Below are positions 1 through 11,581 of a DNA stretch of 64,000 nt, in pieces. Origin of the DNA: Stenopsyche tienmushanensis (Eukaryota > Arthropoda > Insecta > Trichoptera > Stenopsychidae); contig WACJ01000118.1 in NCBI GenBank assembly GCA_008973525.1, forward strand, positions 372,001-436,000. Reading direction: 5' to 3'. The notes under the pieces are model-generated. The model was not told the origin of the DNA. It saw only the letters and a program-made list of their open reading frames with translations, and did not search any database. Position numbers and translations under genes: made by a program. How positions within the stretch are numbered: the stretch's first letter is position 1; each line of letters begins with the position of its first letter.

Positions 1-2123
1 GAAATTTGATCAATAATTTTAATGATGATGCATGGATGTAAATGATGGTTGGCCAATATGAACGGCATAAGATTTTTCCCAAAAGACTTTCACCAAAACA
101 AGCTTATTTTGACTATTATTGATCTTTAAATATAAATAAAACTTGTGTATGAAGTCTCATATGGAGATGGCTTACATTTGATACCAGATATGCCAACATT
201 GTTAATAATTTGTTTGCCGCAAAATCTATTATATTGGTTTTATAGATCGCGTGCCTCCATGGGAACGTTATTGAATTAATGGCCCTCTATAGATTTGTTT
301 CATATCAAATGACCGTAATTTCAATGCTCAGAATGTAATGTAATGTAATTGAGATACAGTTTAACCGCTCTTCATTTAAATATCGATCCATTTCGATAAT
401 TTCAAACATTTCCCCTCATGATTATATATTTTTTGCGATTATTTCGCAGACATGGCATGCAGAGTGTTTATTGTGGAATTGTTATTTCCACGGCTTTTCA
501 TCCGACAAACTTTCCATACGACAGTCCAACAAACAAACAAGGTATTTTTCTTAAGCTTGCATGCTAGGCGTATATCCATTTCGCTCAGCTCATTCGGCAA
601 AGTGATTCGACGTCTCCCAACTTTTTTTCTTTTCATTTTTTCTTCCGTTTATTTTTGTTTCTCGTCTATCTTTACTGCTCCTCTGGCGCCGCCTATCACA
701 TTATCCTCCCTTCATAATCCTGGCGATAGTCACCGCTCCCGTATTTGCATATCACATTGTCTGGCAATATTTCTTGTACAATTTCGGCACCCCCGATGTC
801 TTCCAGGTAGGCGCGCCAACCACTCGCCCATCGGCGCGTAATGAGATATGTAAAATTTGATGAGTCCTTTTTTTGCGCTCCTCCTGCAGAACAGCGCTAA
901 ATTAAAGCACGCGATGAATTCCGTGGAAATCCTCCGAGAGGAATGAGATGAAATTTGGCGTCCCGATAATTTGGCGTCCCGTTTAAATTTTTTGAGGAGG
1001 GGGTATTTTTTGGCGAGTAATCTCTGGAGTTAATCAATCTTCCGCTTGGGTATTGGCATTGTGCAATGCTTAATCCGGTCTTTGTTAATCACGGCCAAAG
1101 GATTAACCCAGCGCCACTTGTTCCTTGCTTTCGGGCTGTTCCGGTCTAGCCGCGCTTTTCTTCCTTCTTCGGGCTTAAAATGATTCTGCGCGACTGTCAA
1201 AGTAAAGCTTTTGACAAACGAAGCATACTGCCTCGTCTCTTCATCCCCTTTTGCCCAGTGTTTACCTCTTTATCTTGCCCCTTCTTTCCGGACAGACGTC
1301 CACAACTCATGGACGATAAATAACTTAGTCCTGGCGATTAAGTTCGCAGACGAAATCACCTAGAAGTACATGCGATATTTAGTGAACCTAAAATACTTTC
1401 AGACACACGCCATTAATTTCATTCCTTACGGCATTAAGCATTGAGTTATTAAGGCATAATTTATTTTTACAAAATAATAGAACCATAGAACCAATTTATT
1501 ATTGCAAACAGATGGGATTTATCCAGTTAATGGAGCATTTATCGCATAAAAATACTACAAATACACCTTAAACATGCTATGGAACATAAAATCTATGTTC
1601 GTTAAAATCATATAATAAATAAGATTCATACGATATTGTAATATCAGTTATTCTATATCCGTATAAATTATTATAAATCCATTTCCCAATCTATCATAAA
1701 AGTCATTAAAAATAAAACATATTGAATGTTTGTGTTTGTTTGTCTGTTTTTAACACTTTGTCTGTGGGGCGCGATCATGCATCGAACGCAACGAGAACAA
1801 AAGGACCAAAATTATTTTTTTGGAGGACTCGATTAGGGCTTTGTTTGTATTCATCATTTTTAATTGTTTTGGCTTGCTTATCTCAAGCTCATAAGTATTA
1901 TTTTCTGTACCCCATATACATTTTTCATTGACGTTTTATAAAATTATGGTCGGAGTAAGTATGCAAATATGAGGATTGAGAGGATTAACAGCTTCTTTAT
2001 GTACATCTGCAGGACTAGAAGATCATAGTAAATCTGCAAGATTTGCTACAATATTTAAAATTTGCAAACATGCAATTCTATCCTAATTATACCACGCGGG
2101 GAGGCAAATTGGAAACCACCACA
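1..2123. other. Non-coding, nothing recognised
   Basis: Mostly AT-rich, with a moderately GC-richer part at about 700-1330. The open frame at 452-841 is T-rich, Ser/Phe/Arg-biased and lacks recognisable motifs. A GTTTG-rich stretch at 1724-1750 recalls the start of the tandem units at 29839 but does not extend. Confidence 0.5.
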
Positions 2124-2157
2124 TTTATACATTTTGGGGCATCAGTATTTTTGTATT
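2124..2157 (+). repeat. 34-bp dispersed repeat Y, copy 1
   Basis: TTTATACATTTTGGGGCATC followed by AGTATTTTTGTATT matches 4112-4145 with one difference. Flanks are unrelated on both sides, so it looks like a short conserved piece of an old repeat. Confidence 0.55.
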
Positions 2158-4111
2158 AGTAGTTGATGAATCAACGGTATGCCGCGAAGTGACGTGAAGT
2201 TCATATCACAAGCATCACCACAAGTATTTTATTTTTTCAAAGAAAAAGCTAACTGTTACAGTTTTGAAACCATGCATTTAAAGCTATATTTGATCTTATC
2301 GAAATTAATGTGGGTGTATGTACATTTAACACGTGAAATTCGGGCGCTTAATGTTTTAATTAGGTGGGCAATGGCTTCTCGATATGCCCTCACATATGTT
2401 TATGTATCCATTCGGCGACGTTCATCCGCAGCAAAGGTTTTATTGTAGGTGTTAAGCGCAAGGGATGTAGATGCCTTACCAGATATGATCTGCCAGATAA
2501 CACCCCTGGAAACACACCCCCAGCCGAACTGAACACCGCGCGGAATTAAATTATATCCTTATGAATATATTTCACGTTAAATTTATAAGTGTGCCGTTGG
2601 GCTTTTGCCGTATAAGTTATCTCGCATTTTCATCCGGGAGAGAGTTTTATCAAGCCAAGCATTTTTCGGCAGCGCCACTCTCTCTCTCTTTAATCGGATC
2701 AGAGCAGTTACCACTTTAAGTGGGCGAGGTGAGGCCTACAGCCATGGAGGTAAAAGATGATGAAGGTTTTTCTACCTTCACGACGCAATTTGTTTTTTTA
2801 GTCATTCTGCTCGGCTAGTGCAGGGCGAACGAGAGCACTTTACATTATTGACGATTTGCGAACATACGGCTAGAGTGCCTGTGTGTGGAGAAGAAGGAAA
2901 TTTCGAGGAATTGTAGGGTCTTGGTAATGGCTGTTGAGTATAAACAATGAGTGGTTGTTGTGTGGTGTGCGATATCAGCCACCGGAAACATGTGCCTCGC
3001 GAAATTGAGACAACTAGAGCTTAAATTGCAGCCTATGTCGTATTTATAGCGAAGACTCAAAGCGAAAAAACAAGAAAAAAATCTTAAAATATTATTTCAT
3101 AGCCGTCCTTACGGAATAACATACAAACGTATTGAAAAATACAGTGAAATTAAAAATAAATGTAAAATTTAAGGGACGTTTCTGCCTTGTTGGACATAAA
3201 AATGATCGATTTTTTAGCATTTTTTTAATGCAAAAAATATTAAATATAGAATGCTTAGAAATTAAGTGTGTTAACTAGGCGATTTTTATTAAATATAAAA
3301 ATATTTTTTAAAGTTTGACAAATTATGATAGTGGGAGTAGAGGGAGTCAGATATGTCGGTATACAAGCTATGATATTCTTCACTATGGAAGTCTTAAGTC
3401 CTGAACAGATAATTTGCAGTACAAAAATTAAACATATTTTTACTATGTATAATATTGTGTATAGTTTGACCTATAATTAATAATAAATATTTGAAAATAA
3501 TGAGCAATCGAAGAAAAATGTGTTTTTACCAACATTTTTTGTAGTTTTTTTATTATTAAATAAAAATATTTAAATATTTTTAGATAATCATAGATCAAAC
3601 GATGAAGACGTTTATTGTACAAGTGTCAGTCAAATTTCATAAAGAATACTCATCTAGAGCGTGTGCGAGCACTTCCGTGAGCTAGGAAAAAATAGTTTCG
3701 ATGAAAACGCGTTTAAAGTTTTTCCTTTCCTTAGCTTCACGCAGCGAAACTTCTACTCGTCTATATAACTTAGACGAGATCATCTACAATTATGTAGATT
3801 TTACATACTTGTAATTTTTCAATTATTCCAAATTATTCATGCAAAGACCATAGAACGAATTGAGTCTTGGAATAAGAATGATAAACTTTATTTAATACGA
3901 ATGCGCCTTATGTTGTTCATATTGTTGTGCTAGCGTATGAGATGCAAAATGATTATGTTTTAAATTATAAATATAGAAAGATTGCATATTATTTTAAAAA
4001 TAAATTTGGGCTTATTTTCTGAATATTTACCTCAAAAAATGATGATGACCAATCTGCGATCATGCGATATTTTGTTGACGTTGTCGAACAAGGGTCTCAG
4101 ACCCATGTATC

Positions 4112-4145
4112 TTTATACATTTTGGGGCATCAGCATTTTTGTATT
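4112..4145 (+). repeat. 34-bp dispersed repeat Y, copy 2
   Basis: Second copy of the 2124-2157 motif, same orientation, differing at one base (AGCATTTTTG in place of AGTATTTTTG). Open frames on both strands cross it but look like chance. Confidence 0.55.
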
Positions 4146-5101
4146 TCGTCTACGTACATGTTTCGGATTAGATGATCCAGAATTAGTTGAGCACCGGTGT
4201 CAGGAGTGGTCGTGGGATAAATGTGCGATATAAAATGGATTCGATGTTTGGAAATCTTTGTTGCAGAAGGCTCTCCCAGGGGTGGGTCAAGATTAACCAA
4301 TCTCACCCTTTCTTGTCGCAGCGACTCTTTTTCCAGCATCCGATGTGTGCTATCGGGGCAAAATTACTTTTCTTACGTATTCGGCAATCGAATCACAGGT
4401 CCGCGTTTCAGGTGAGCCAGAATCGGCACAATCAAAACTTTCCCGGGGCGATTTGAATAAATCAGGTGCGCAAGAGAATCTCAAACAATGGCCCGTTTGA
4501 TTGGTATGGAAATGTGGAACGAAAATAGAAAATGGAACGGCATAACCTCCCGAATATTCGGTCGCACTCTATACGCCGTCGCCGAACCCAATTATTCAAA
4601 ATACCCATTCGACTCAGATGTTTTATTCATCGTCGCCCAGGGTGCGTCTTCTGTTTGTGTAACAGGTACAGCATATGTGCTTTGTTAGAAGATGGACTCG
4701 GATTTATTATGTCTTGGAATATTTGACTTGGGATCCCGAATAACTGAGCCGAAGCGTCGTCAGCAGGAATGTATTCTACGTCTAGACATTTGTTCGCAGA
4801 TGATGTCTAGTAGCAAATATTTTTGAATTTCTTACATTTGGTTACAGATCGAGAATTTGCAGATGCCTGAGGTGAAAACAATTTAAGGGTTGCTTATTCA
4901 CAACGTAAAAAAAACTATTGAATTGCAACAACAATCGTTAATCTCGCGGACTAAAGCAATAATGATCCAGGTCTGCATGATCAAATACAAACAGCTTTTC
5001 GTGTATACATGAAACATTATATTTGTAAAGCAAAATAATCATAATTAGGTGAAGGAAACATTTGTCTCATAGGTCTTTTTTCGCCGTTTCTTAAAAAAAA
5101 G

Positions 5102-5122
5102 TCCTACAATCTTATTGAGTGT
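5102..5122 (-). mobile_element. mariner-type terminus relic
   Basis: On the minus strand ACACTCAATAAGATTGTAGG matches the mariner element 2 terminus at 58448 with few changes, and a T-run follows as in that element. No transposase is readable in the adjoining interior (5000-5100). Confidence 0.5.
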
Positions 5123-6494
5123 TGTGTTAATTATAAGATAATAATATGCGCTGTAATGTGTTGAAATATAATATGATCTGTGCTTCTGAAATTTTGATTA
5201 AATCTGTAAAATTAAACTGGAACAAAAATAACAAAACATGAAGCATTTGTTAATATTTTAAGCCCAACTGTTATTCTTTTTAAAATTAAAAATTTCTAAG
5301 GGCAATAAAATTATGATGTTTCCGATTGGTAACACTTGGTCTGGTGAATATTTTATGGGATCATATATGTCAATTTTTTTTATCAGTTTGGGCTGTTTTG
5401 GATCCACATAATTTGAAAACATTATACGGCATTTCCCATTGATTTTATGTGATAATATTTTCAAGCCATAAGCAAACAGGCGTCGATTTGCTTCAAGAAG
5501 CACTCTTCAAAATGCTAATCATCGAGCTGAAGATTATCTCATATGGCATCCTTCAACATTTTATGGAAATCGTTAACATTTTACAATCATCATTTATGCC
5601 CGAGCGTGATCCTCGTTCTTCCAGCTATTTACGACTGCATCCCGTTATTAAATAACGCTTTTAAGCGTCGAGAAAGATTGCACAAAACAATGGATCGCCA
5701 TAAAAAGACCGAACGCGTCTGTTTTCTTTACGCCGTGTAGTTGCAGATGTGATGAAGCGTGCTCACCTTGGATGGTGCAGGTCTGCTCTTTGTGAAGCAC
5801 TCTTTCGTCTCTTTTGATCCCGATATTTCTTCGGCGAAAACATTTTATCACCATATTTCATAATAAAATCGCAAAACGGAATCCACCCCCGCCGTACCAT
5901 CCCTCTCGCGCCCATCGGGGGAAATCCCATCGATATTTTTTCGCTTGACTCCCTCCGTGTCGTCCATTGCGCTATTTGCTTTGTTGATTACATTACCGAA
6001 GGAAACAGATGCTGGTGCCTTCTTTCAGCGGAGCTTCCACTTTAAGACCATTCAACCTGAAGATATGTCGTCTCTGAGAGCTCAAATTTTCTGATATCCT
6101 TTTCATTTAATTTATATACGCCCACCGTTGTTAGCGTCTAACGAGGGCATTCTTCCGAATCACTATTGACACATTAGATAACGAAAAAATGTTTTTGCGA
6201 ATTGCAAAAGGAACAGCGTTTTCGTATTTCAAAATACGATCGACGACGCAAAATAATTCCCAATGTTGAGCAATAACTATGCGCACATGTCGCTGAATAA
6301 TCGAAGAAACGTAAAATTTGACAATTGATTCAAAATGATGGAGGACATACGAATGATTGATTGTTATAAAATATATGTTCTTTGAAGATGGAAACAGAAA
6401 CGATAAGATTAAACCTTGAAGAAATTCTATAGGAAAACGTTAATAAATGTCTAATTCAGAAGGGTTTTTAAAAGTTTTTCCACTATTTAATCTT

Positions 6495-6536
6495 TCCTTC
6501 CCTGTGATGTATTTACTACAACTCAACTCTAATAAT
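6495..6536 (+). repeat. About 42-bp dispersed repeat Z, copy 1
   Basis: TGATGTATTTACTACAACTC followed by AACTCTAATAAT, with a TTCCCT-type lead, matches 63891-63934 with few differences. Flanks diverge. Confidence 0.55.
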
Positions 6537-7065
6537 ATTGTGGTTTTTAAATAACTTTTTCATATGGTGTACCAAATACATATCATCGGAGCGTGCGGGT
6601 GTTTTTAGCACAGTAAGGGAAATATTATCGACGTATTCAGCAGGATCTATATATATAGGTCAAATGACATATTTGGGATCGTTACATTTTTTATCGAAGC
6701 ATTTTGGTTTTTCTTTATTTTCCACAAAAGGTTAATTTATGATAAAGTCGATTTTTTTAGAAATTTTAAATAGGAGAGACCTTCTGCTTGAGTAGCAAAT
6801 CGACCATAATATGACAAATACTAATCAAGTGTTCGTAGACTCTGCCTGACTTTATTAATCATGTCAATATTTACATATTGATAACAAGAAAAACAGGAAA
6901 ATTCTTAACAGCAACAATGATGAAGATTTTTTCGTATTTGAAAGCTACATACATAAGGAGATTAAATACCATTACCATCATATTTGATATATTAATAATT
7001 ATATCCAGAATATCTTCGATCAAATTGATGATAATATAAATTTATTTTCAGAATTATACTGCACA

Positions 7066-7487
7066 TTAACCCGTTGAGTAGTGACTTTATTTAAAATCAT
7101 TAAAATCTTAGATGCCATTTGGGTTGTCCACTACTTAACGTCATATAAATCCATTTATCTATCAGGACCGGCGCAAAGTGTATGAAGCTTGTATATAAAT
7201 GTTGATAGCACACAATGCTTTGTAATTTATTTGCGTAAACATAAATAATACACTTGAAATATACTTGAATTATCGTTATTACTAATCGATAAATTTGGGT
7301 TAACGATCTATACATGGGTTCACAGTCTCTGACCTGCAAGTTAATATTTCCGTCTCAGTTTCTTTCCAAATCAATGTGCAAGACACTCTCCATCTCTATC
7401 TTTCTCAGAGCTCAATGTGCAAGAGTGTTTATTCTGAATCATTGGAATTCGATCGCAAATACGCGACTGTACCACCATATGGGTTAA
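7066..7487 (+). mobile_element. TTAA-flanked MITE family 1, copy A (422 bp)
   Basis: This non-coding repeat is bounded by TTAA at 7066-7069 and 7484-7487, the target-site signature of piggyBac-type transposition. The left end reads TTAACCCGTTGAGTAGTGAC. The complement of the right end reads TTAACCCATATGGTGGTAC, a weak inverted repeat. Internal landmarks shared with other copies include TTAGATGCCA, GTTGATAGCACACAA, GAGCTCAATGTGCAAGAG and GATCGCAAATACGCGACTG. It aligns along its full length with the reverse complement of 42965-43374. Confidence 0.8.
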
Positions 7488-10279
7488 TAATGCTTTTTTT
7501 TCTTTTTGGAAATGTAGCTGAAATTATCCATAATTTGCATTAAATCTTCAAAAAATCGAATCAAAAACATATTGAATACACAAAATAAAATATTACACCA
7601 TGACACAATGCAAAACATGCCACCGCTGTTGAAATGGAATGATTAATGTTAATTGATATGTACTGCAAAAAACCAATAAAAAACAGCAAAAAGCTCTATT
7701 TCTGGTCCATTAAATCCCGCCTTTATATTAAACTATGATTCTGATTAAGAAATTTGGGTTCCTGTAAATGCAATACGAATCATTTTTTCTCGAAAATGTT
7801 GGGCGAAGAATTATGGACTTTGTGGAGCTTTGTTTAATTTTTGTCAATTTTCATTGACATAGGCAAGTTTAGGATCTAATTTACGTCGTTCTGTGATACA
7901 CGGAGATTAAGTCGCAAACGCTGCGAGTCTAGCCGCAATTTTCGGCACGTCCTTCCACACATAATCGAGCGACGTAACCGTTGTCATAAATTAGAATTTA
8001 TGTTTCATTTACTCAATTTTACGCGTTGTAAATAGGTCCTATAAGAAAAAAGCTTTATGGGGTCCGAGGCCGATGGAGCGAACAATGTTCGAGAGCAAAA
8101 TCCGTGACTTTCCACCGCAGGGGCGGAAAGATCGGACACGGGGCTCTTCCATTTATCACGCGGTGTATGGTAACAAAAGCCCTCGAGGGCCCTCTCCTAC
8201 ATCCATCGCGTTTAATATGAAGCACGCTCTGGGTGACCATTAAATCAAAAGGTAAAAAAAGGGACTTTCATAAAACCTAAGAGCGACCGATAGATCATCT
8301 TCACACCTGTTCGCCCGCGGTACCAGCAAGAATTCGCCGCTGGCGCCGCCCACCCTTCAATCCCTCATAGTTCTTTTAAAAACAGCAATTTTCCAGCAAT
8401 TTAAATAAAGGCAGCTGCTTTTCCGAAACGAGAGAATTTTACGATGTTCAAACATATATATATATTTCTCATCCAGTCATAAAAACCTCTTACCGAGTCG
8501 GGAGTAAGACAAAGAGGATGAGATCAGATATAAGCGGATAACGCATGCCTGATCCATCGGGGATTGTTCTACCTATTTCATCCGCTCGTATCAGACGTAT
8601 ATACTTTTTATACGTGTACGGGGATATATATCAGAAAAAAATCCACGTGGAATCCACGATGCCATGAGGTAAAACGCGTAATTGCAGGGACGTGGATATA
8701 TTCAGCAACATTTCCTTCCGATGCTTCCGGCTTAATGAATGCATCGTTGCATAATCATGGTCTAAACGACCCGGTCAGTTGGACTTCTAAGTTTAAGAGC
8801 GATTTCCAAAGCGAAGCGAATCCTGAAGTTTTAATTGAAGAAAGTCGAGCTCGCCGGATGAAACGGTATGGCATGATTAATCGGAACGCTCGGAAAGAAC
8901 GTTTGACAAACCATCCGATTAAACTCGTTTGATCAATCCGAAGATTGAAGTATCCAGGAGTAGATAATTGAGGCTAATGAATATTTAAAATAGCGTCCTG
9001 CTCAATTAAATCGAATGGATCAAATCAATTTTGGAGATTTATGAACGAAAAATTGACGCTCATCGGGTTGCTTTAATGACGCTTAATTGTAAACCTGAGA
9101 ATTATTATGATATAGAAGATTGAGATATTAGATTAACAATCTCGATATTATAACTAAATATCAATTTAGTTTGGTCAAGATCTAACCAACGACCTCTCAT
9201 TGTACGGAAGCTGATTGTACTCATTGAGTTTTAAGTCTCTTTCATGTCAAATATATGATATCAACATGTAAAATTGCAAAATTTAAACAGTTTTGCATTT
9301 CGGAACTCATTGTTTCAAACAAAATGCAAAATGTATTTATAGAAAATTTTGGATTCAAAACCATTTTTGATAAACTTCATGGTTTTTTTTTACGCGGTTA
9401 ATATTAAATATTCATAAATTAAAGCACGACTTCATTGACATAAAATATTTATTTACAAATTCGTTATACGTCGGATGCAATTTGTCGAAATTAATTACTT
9501 CCAAGAGGGTCATTCGATCGGTTCGCGGCGATCGCGGGCTCGGCCAGCAAGACGCAAAATTGAACGGCGTCGGATAAATTCAAAGTTGTCATCGAAGCTT
9601 TTCTTTCGATATTAATTAGTTTTCCCGCGGGAGCCAGTGTTAATTAATCAGGTTTAAACTTTCCATTTATTTCCTCGTTTCCGCTTTTACGTCGCCCCGC
9701 TTTTCTTTGTTGGGGATTTTCAATTTGTTTTAATTTTGATTGAGGCCGCCCTCCCGTTTGAAGAAGATATTTTCCGAATCGTTGTTATTCCAGATGCGAA
9801 CGGCTGTTAATGGTTAGTATTTATAGGTCTTAATTGGAATCCGGAGATATAATTCATAGATTATGGATTTTATGCGGGCCCTTCGGAAAACCCCCCCAAT
9901 CCACAGCGAACCCCCCCAGCCGTCCCAACGGTCTTATGGGAACAGAACAACCGCTCCTGTTTTCTAGTTATAAATTTTAATTAGTGGCAGCAGACCTTCG
10001 CCCAAATATATTTCAATATTCCGCTCGGTGGACGTTATATTTAATACATTGCAACATTGTTAATGAAACCAATTAAATATAAAGCACTATGTGGAGGAGA
10101 TGATTGACTTGTCTTTCTGTAACTACAATAAATACATAGCCTCCCAAATTTTCCCTTTTATATTCAAATAGTTATATATATATATATTAGGGCAGAGCTA
10201 TTACTTGCGTTTGTATTGCAATCCACTTTTGCTCATGTACATAATGGATTGCATATTATGAAGTTTACTAATTGTTTAA
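7488..10279. other. Non-coding, with GC-richer block
   Basis: No gene recognised. Between about 9480 and 9960 the sequence becomes GC-richer, with many TAATTA and ATTAAT motifs (core homeodomain-type sites) next to CG-rich words such as TCGCGGCGATCGCGG. This is the texture of a developmental enhancer, but it is only suggestive. Confidence 0.35.
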
Positions 10280-11581
10280 TATCAGAAGATAGAGCGAAAA
10301 GTCATGAAAAAATCAGGAAATACAAAACTTGAAGAGTGTATTTTTATGTGGTTCATACAAAGACGATCAACTGGACAGACAATATCTGGTCCATTATTAT
10401 GTGAAAAGGCAATATTTTTCAATACAAAATTAAACGAAGATTTCACCTTTAAACCAAGTTCGGAATGGCTTGAAAAATTCAAAAGACGACAGACATATCA
10501 AGGAACATGAAATTCGTAGGGAAAAGCTTTCTTCTGCCATACCCTCAGCAAATACATTCATTGACACATTTAAAGTATTTATTTAGAAGGAAAGATTTGA
10601 CGAAGAATTTATATACAATGATGATGAGACTGGCTTAAATTGAAAAAAAACTACCCAACACATTTTTAGCATCAAGACGTGAAAATACTTCATCTGGGTA
10701 CAAAACTAGTAAAGAACGTGTCTCTATAATGGTGTGTGCAAATTCAGCTGGCAGATACAGATTGCCACTGTTTGTCATTGGAAAATCAAAGAACCCCAGA
10801 TGATTTGAAATATCAAAAGTATTCTGGTAGAATATGATCATCATAAAAAATCCTGGATGAATGGAGAAGTTTTTAAACGATGATATGAAAAACAGGTCAT
10901 ACCAAAAGTGAAAAAATATCAAAACTCCATAGATAAAAAAGGAAAAACATTATTATTACTAGGTAAAATTTCTTCCACCAAATCAGATGCTTCGACGATT
11001 ATTGCTAGCAGACGAAAAAAATGAAGAAACAGTTATCAGCTTCCACAAAATTGTTGAATTTAAAAGATTGCTACATTGAAGCAGATAGTTGGAATTCTTT
11101 AAATGTGTCAACTTTGAAAATATCATGAAACACAATTTTGAAAAGATCTTTAGTAAGTTCTAATAACGCGATAGAATCTGTTATGGGAGACATTGCGAAA
11201 GCAATAACACAAATTTCTATATGGATGCGACGAAAAAGATGTAGCCTAGTGGTTTAACTGCGATGCAAATGATCCTGGATTCAAAATTTTGAATAATGAA
11301 GAAATAATTAAATAAATATCTGCCTCAGAAGAACAAGGTCGAGAAGACGTAGAAGAGATTGGTGAGTAGAAGATATTAGTCCCACACATTCTGAAGCTCT
11401 TCAGTGTTTGGATGTCACCAAAACTAGCTTAAAGCCAAATATCGATAATCTAGAATCCTAGACAAATAAAAATTATTCGTACTATCCCTGTCAATTATGA
11501 TTATTTTCTATTATCTGGATTTTCTGTTATCCAAACTAATTTGCATCCCCAATTAGTCCGGATAATCGAGGTTCTACTGTA
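10280..11581 (+). mobile_element. pogo/Tigger-like DNA transposon, copy 1 (defective)
   Basis: This is a degenerate member of the pogo/Tigger group of Tc1/mariner-type cut-and-paste elements. A CENP-B-type helix-turn-helix remnant is readable at 10304-10510 (LEECIFMWFIQRRS, then SGPLLCEKA and FKPSSEWLEKFKRR). The DDE domain begins near 10611 with YNDDETGLN, carrying the first catalytic Asp, and continues after a frame change as KKLPNTFLASRRENTS, YKTSKERVSIMVCANSAG and LFVIGKSKNPR. Further right come LLLLG, LKDCYIEADSWNSL and a C-terminal CDANDPG segment. A TGA sits where copy 2 has the Trp codon of LNWK, and several frameshifts follow. The right end carries the inverted terminus GATAATCGAGGTTCTACTG, ending at a TA (11580-11581). 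The matching left terminus is missing. The region expected to hold the second and third catalytic acidic residues is disrupted, so it cannot encode an active transposase. Confidence 0.88.
10304..11330 (+). pseudogene. pogo/Tigger transposase pseudogene, copy 1
   Basis: These are the coding remains inside copy 1, recognisable as an N-terminal CENP-B-like DNA-binding part followed by pieces of a DDE transposase in at least three frames. In-frame stops and frameshifts occur after the HTH (stop near 10508), after DETGLN (TGA near 10639) and repeatedly beyond 10800. Intact family members are usually several hundred residues long, and the longest open piece here is only about 68 residues. The second catalytic Asp, normally in a LLLLDNAPSH-type context, is replaced by LLLLGKISS, and copy 2 shares the same change. 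Confidence 0.8.

Larger units (their letters stand above)
2160..6490. other. Non-coding, except listed repeats
   Basis: Unique AT-rich DNA apart from repeat Y at 4112 and the mariner terminus at 5102. At about 3674-3740 an imperfect inverted repeat (CGTGAGCTAGGAAAAA against a related complement ending TTAGCTTCACG) is visible. Overlapping short frames at 4180-4730 give no recognisable protein. Confidence 0.5.

Noticed and set aside
452..841. 129-codon plus-strand frame.
   Set aside because: T-rich, Ser/Phe/Arg-biased product without motifs; overlaps a minus-strand frame.
3674..3740. Imperfect inverted repeat around GAGCTAGGAAAAA.
   Set aside because: Arms have several mismatches and gaps; too weak to claim an element or RNA.
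8564..8932. 122-codon plus-strand frame.
   Set aside because: No motif or splice support; likely chance.
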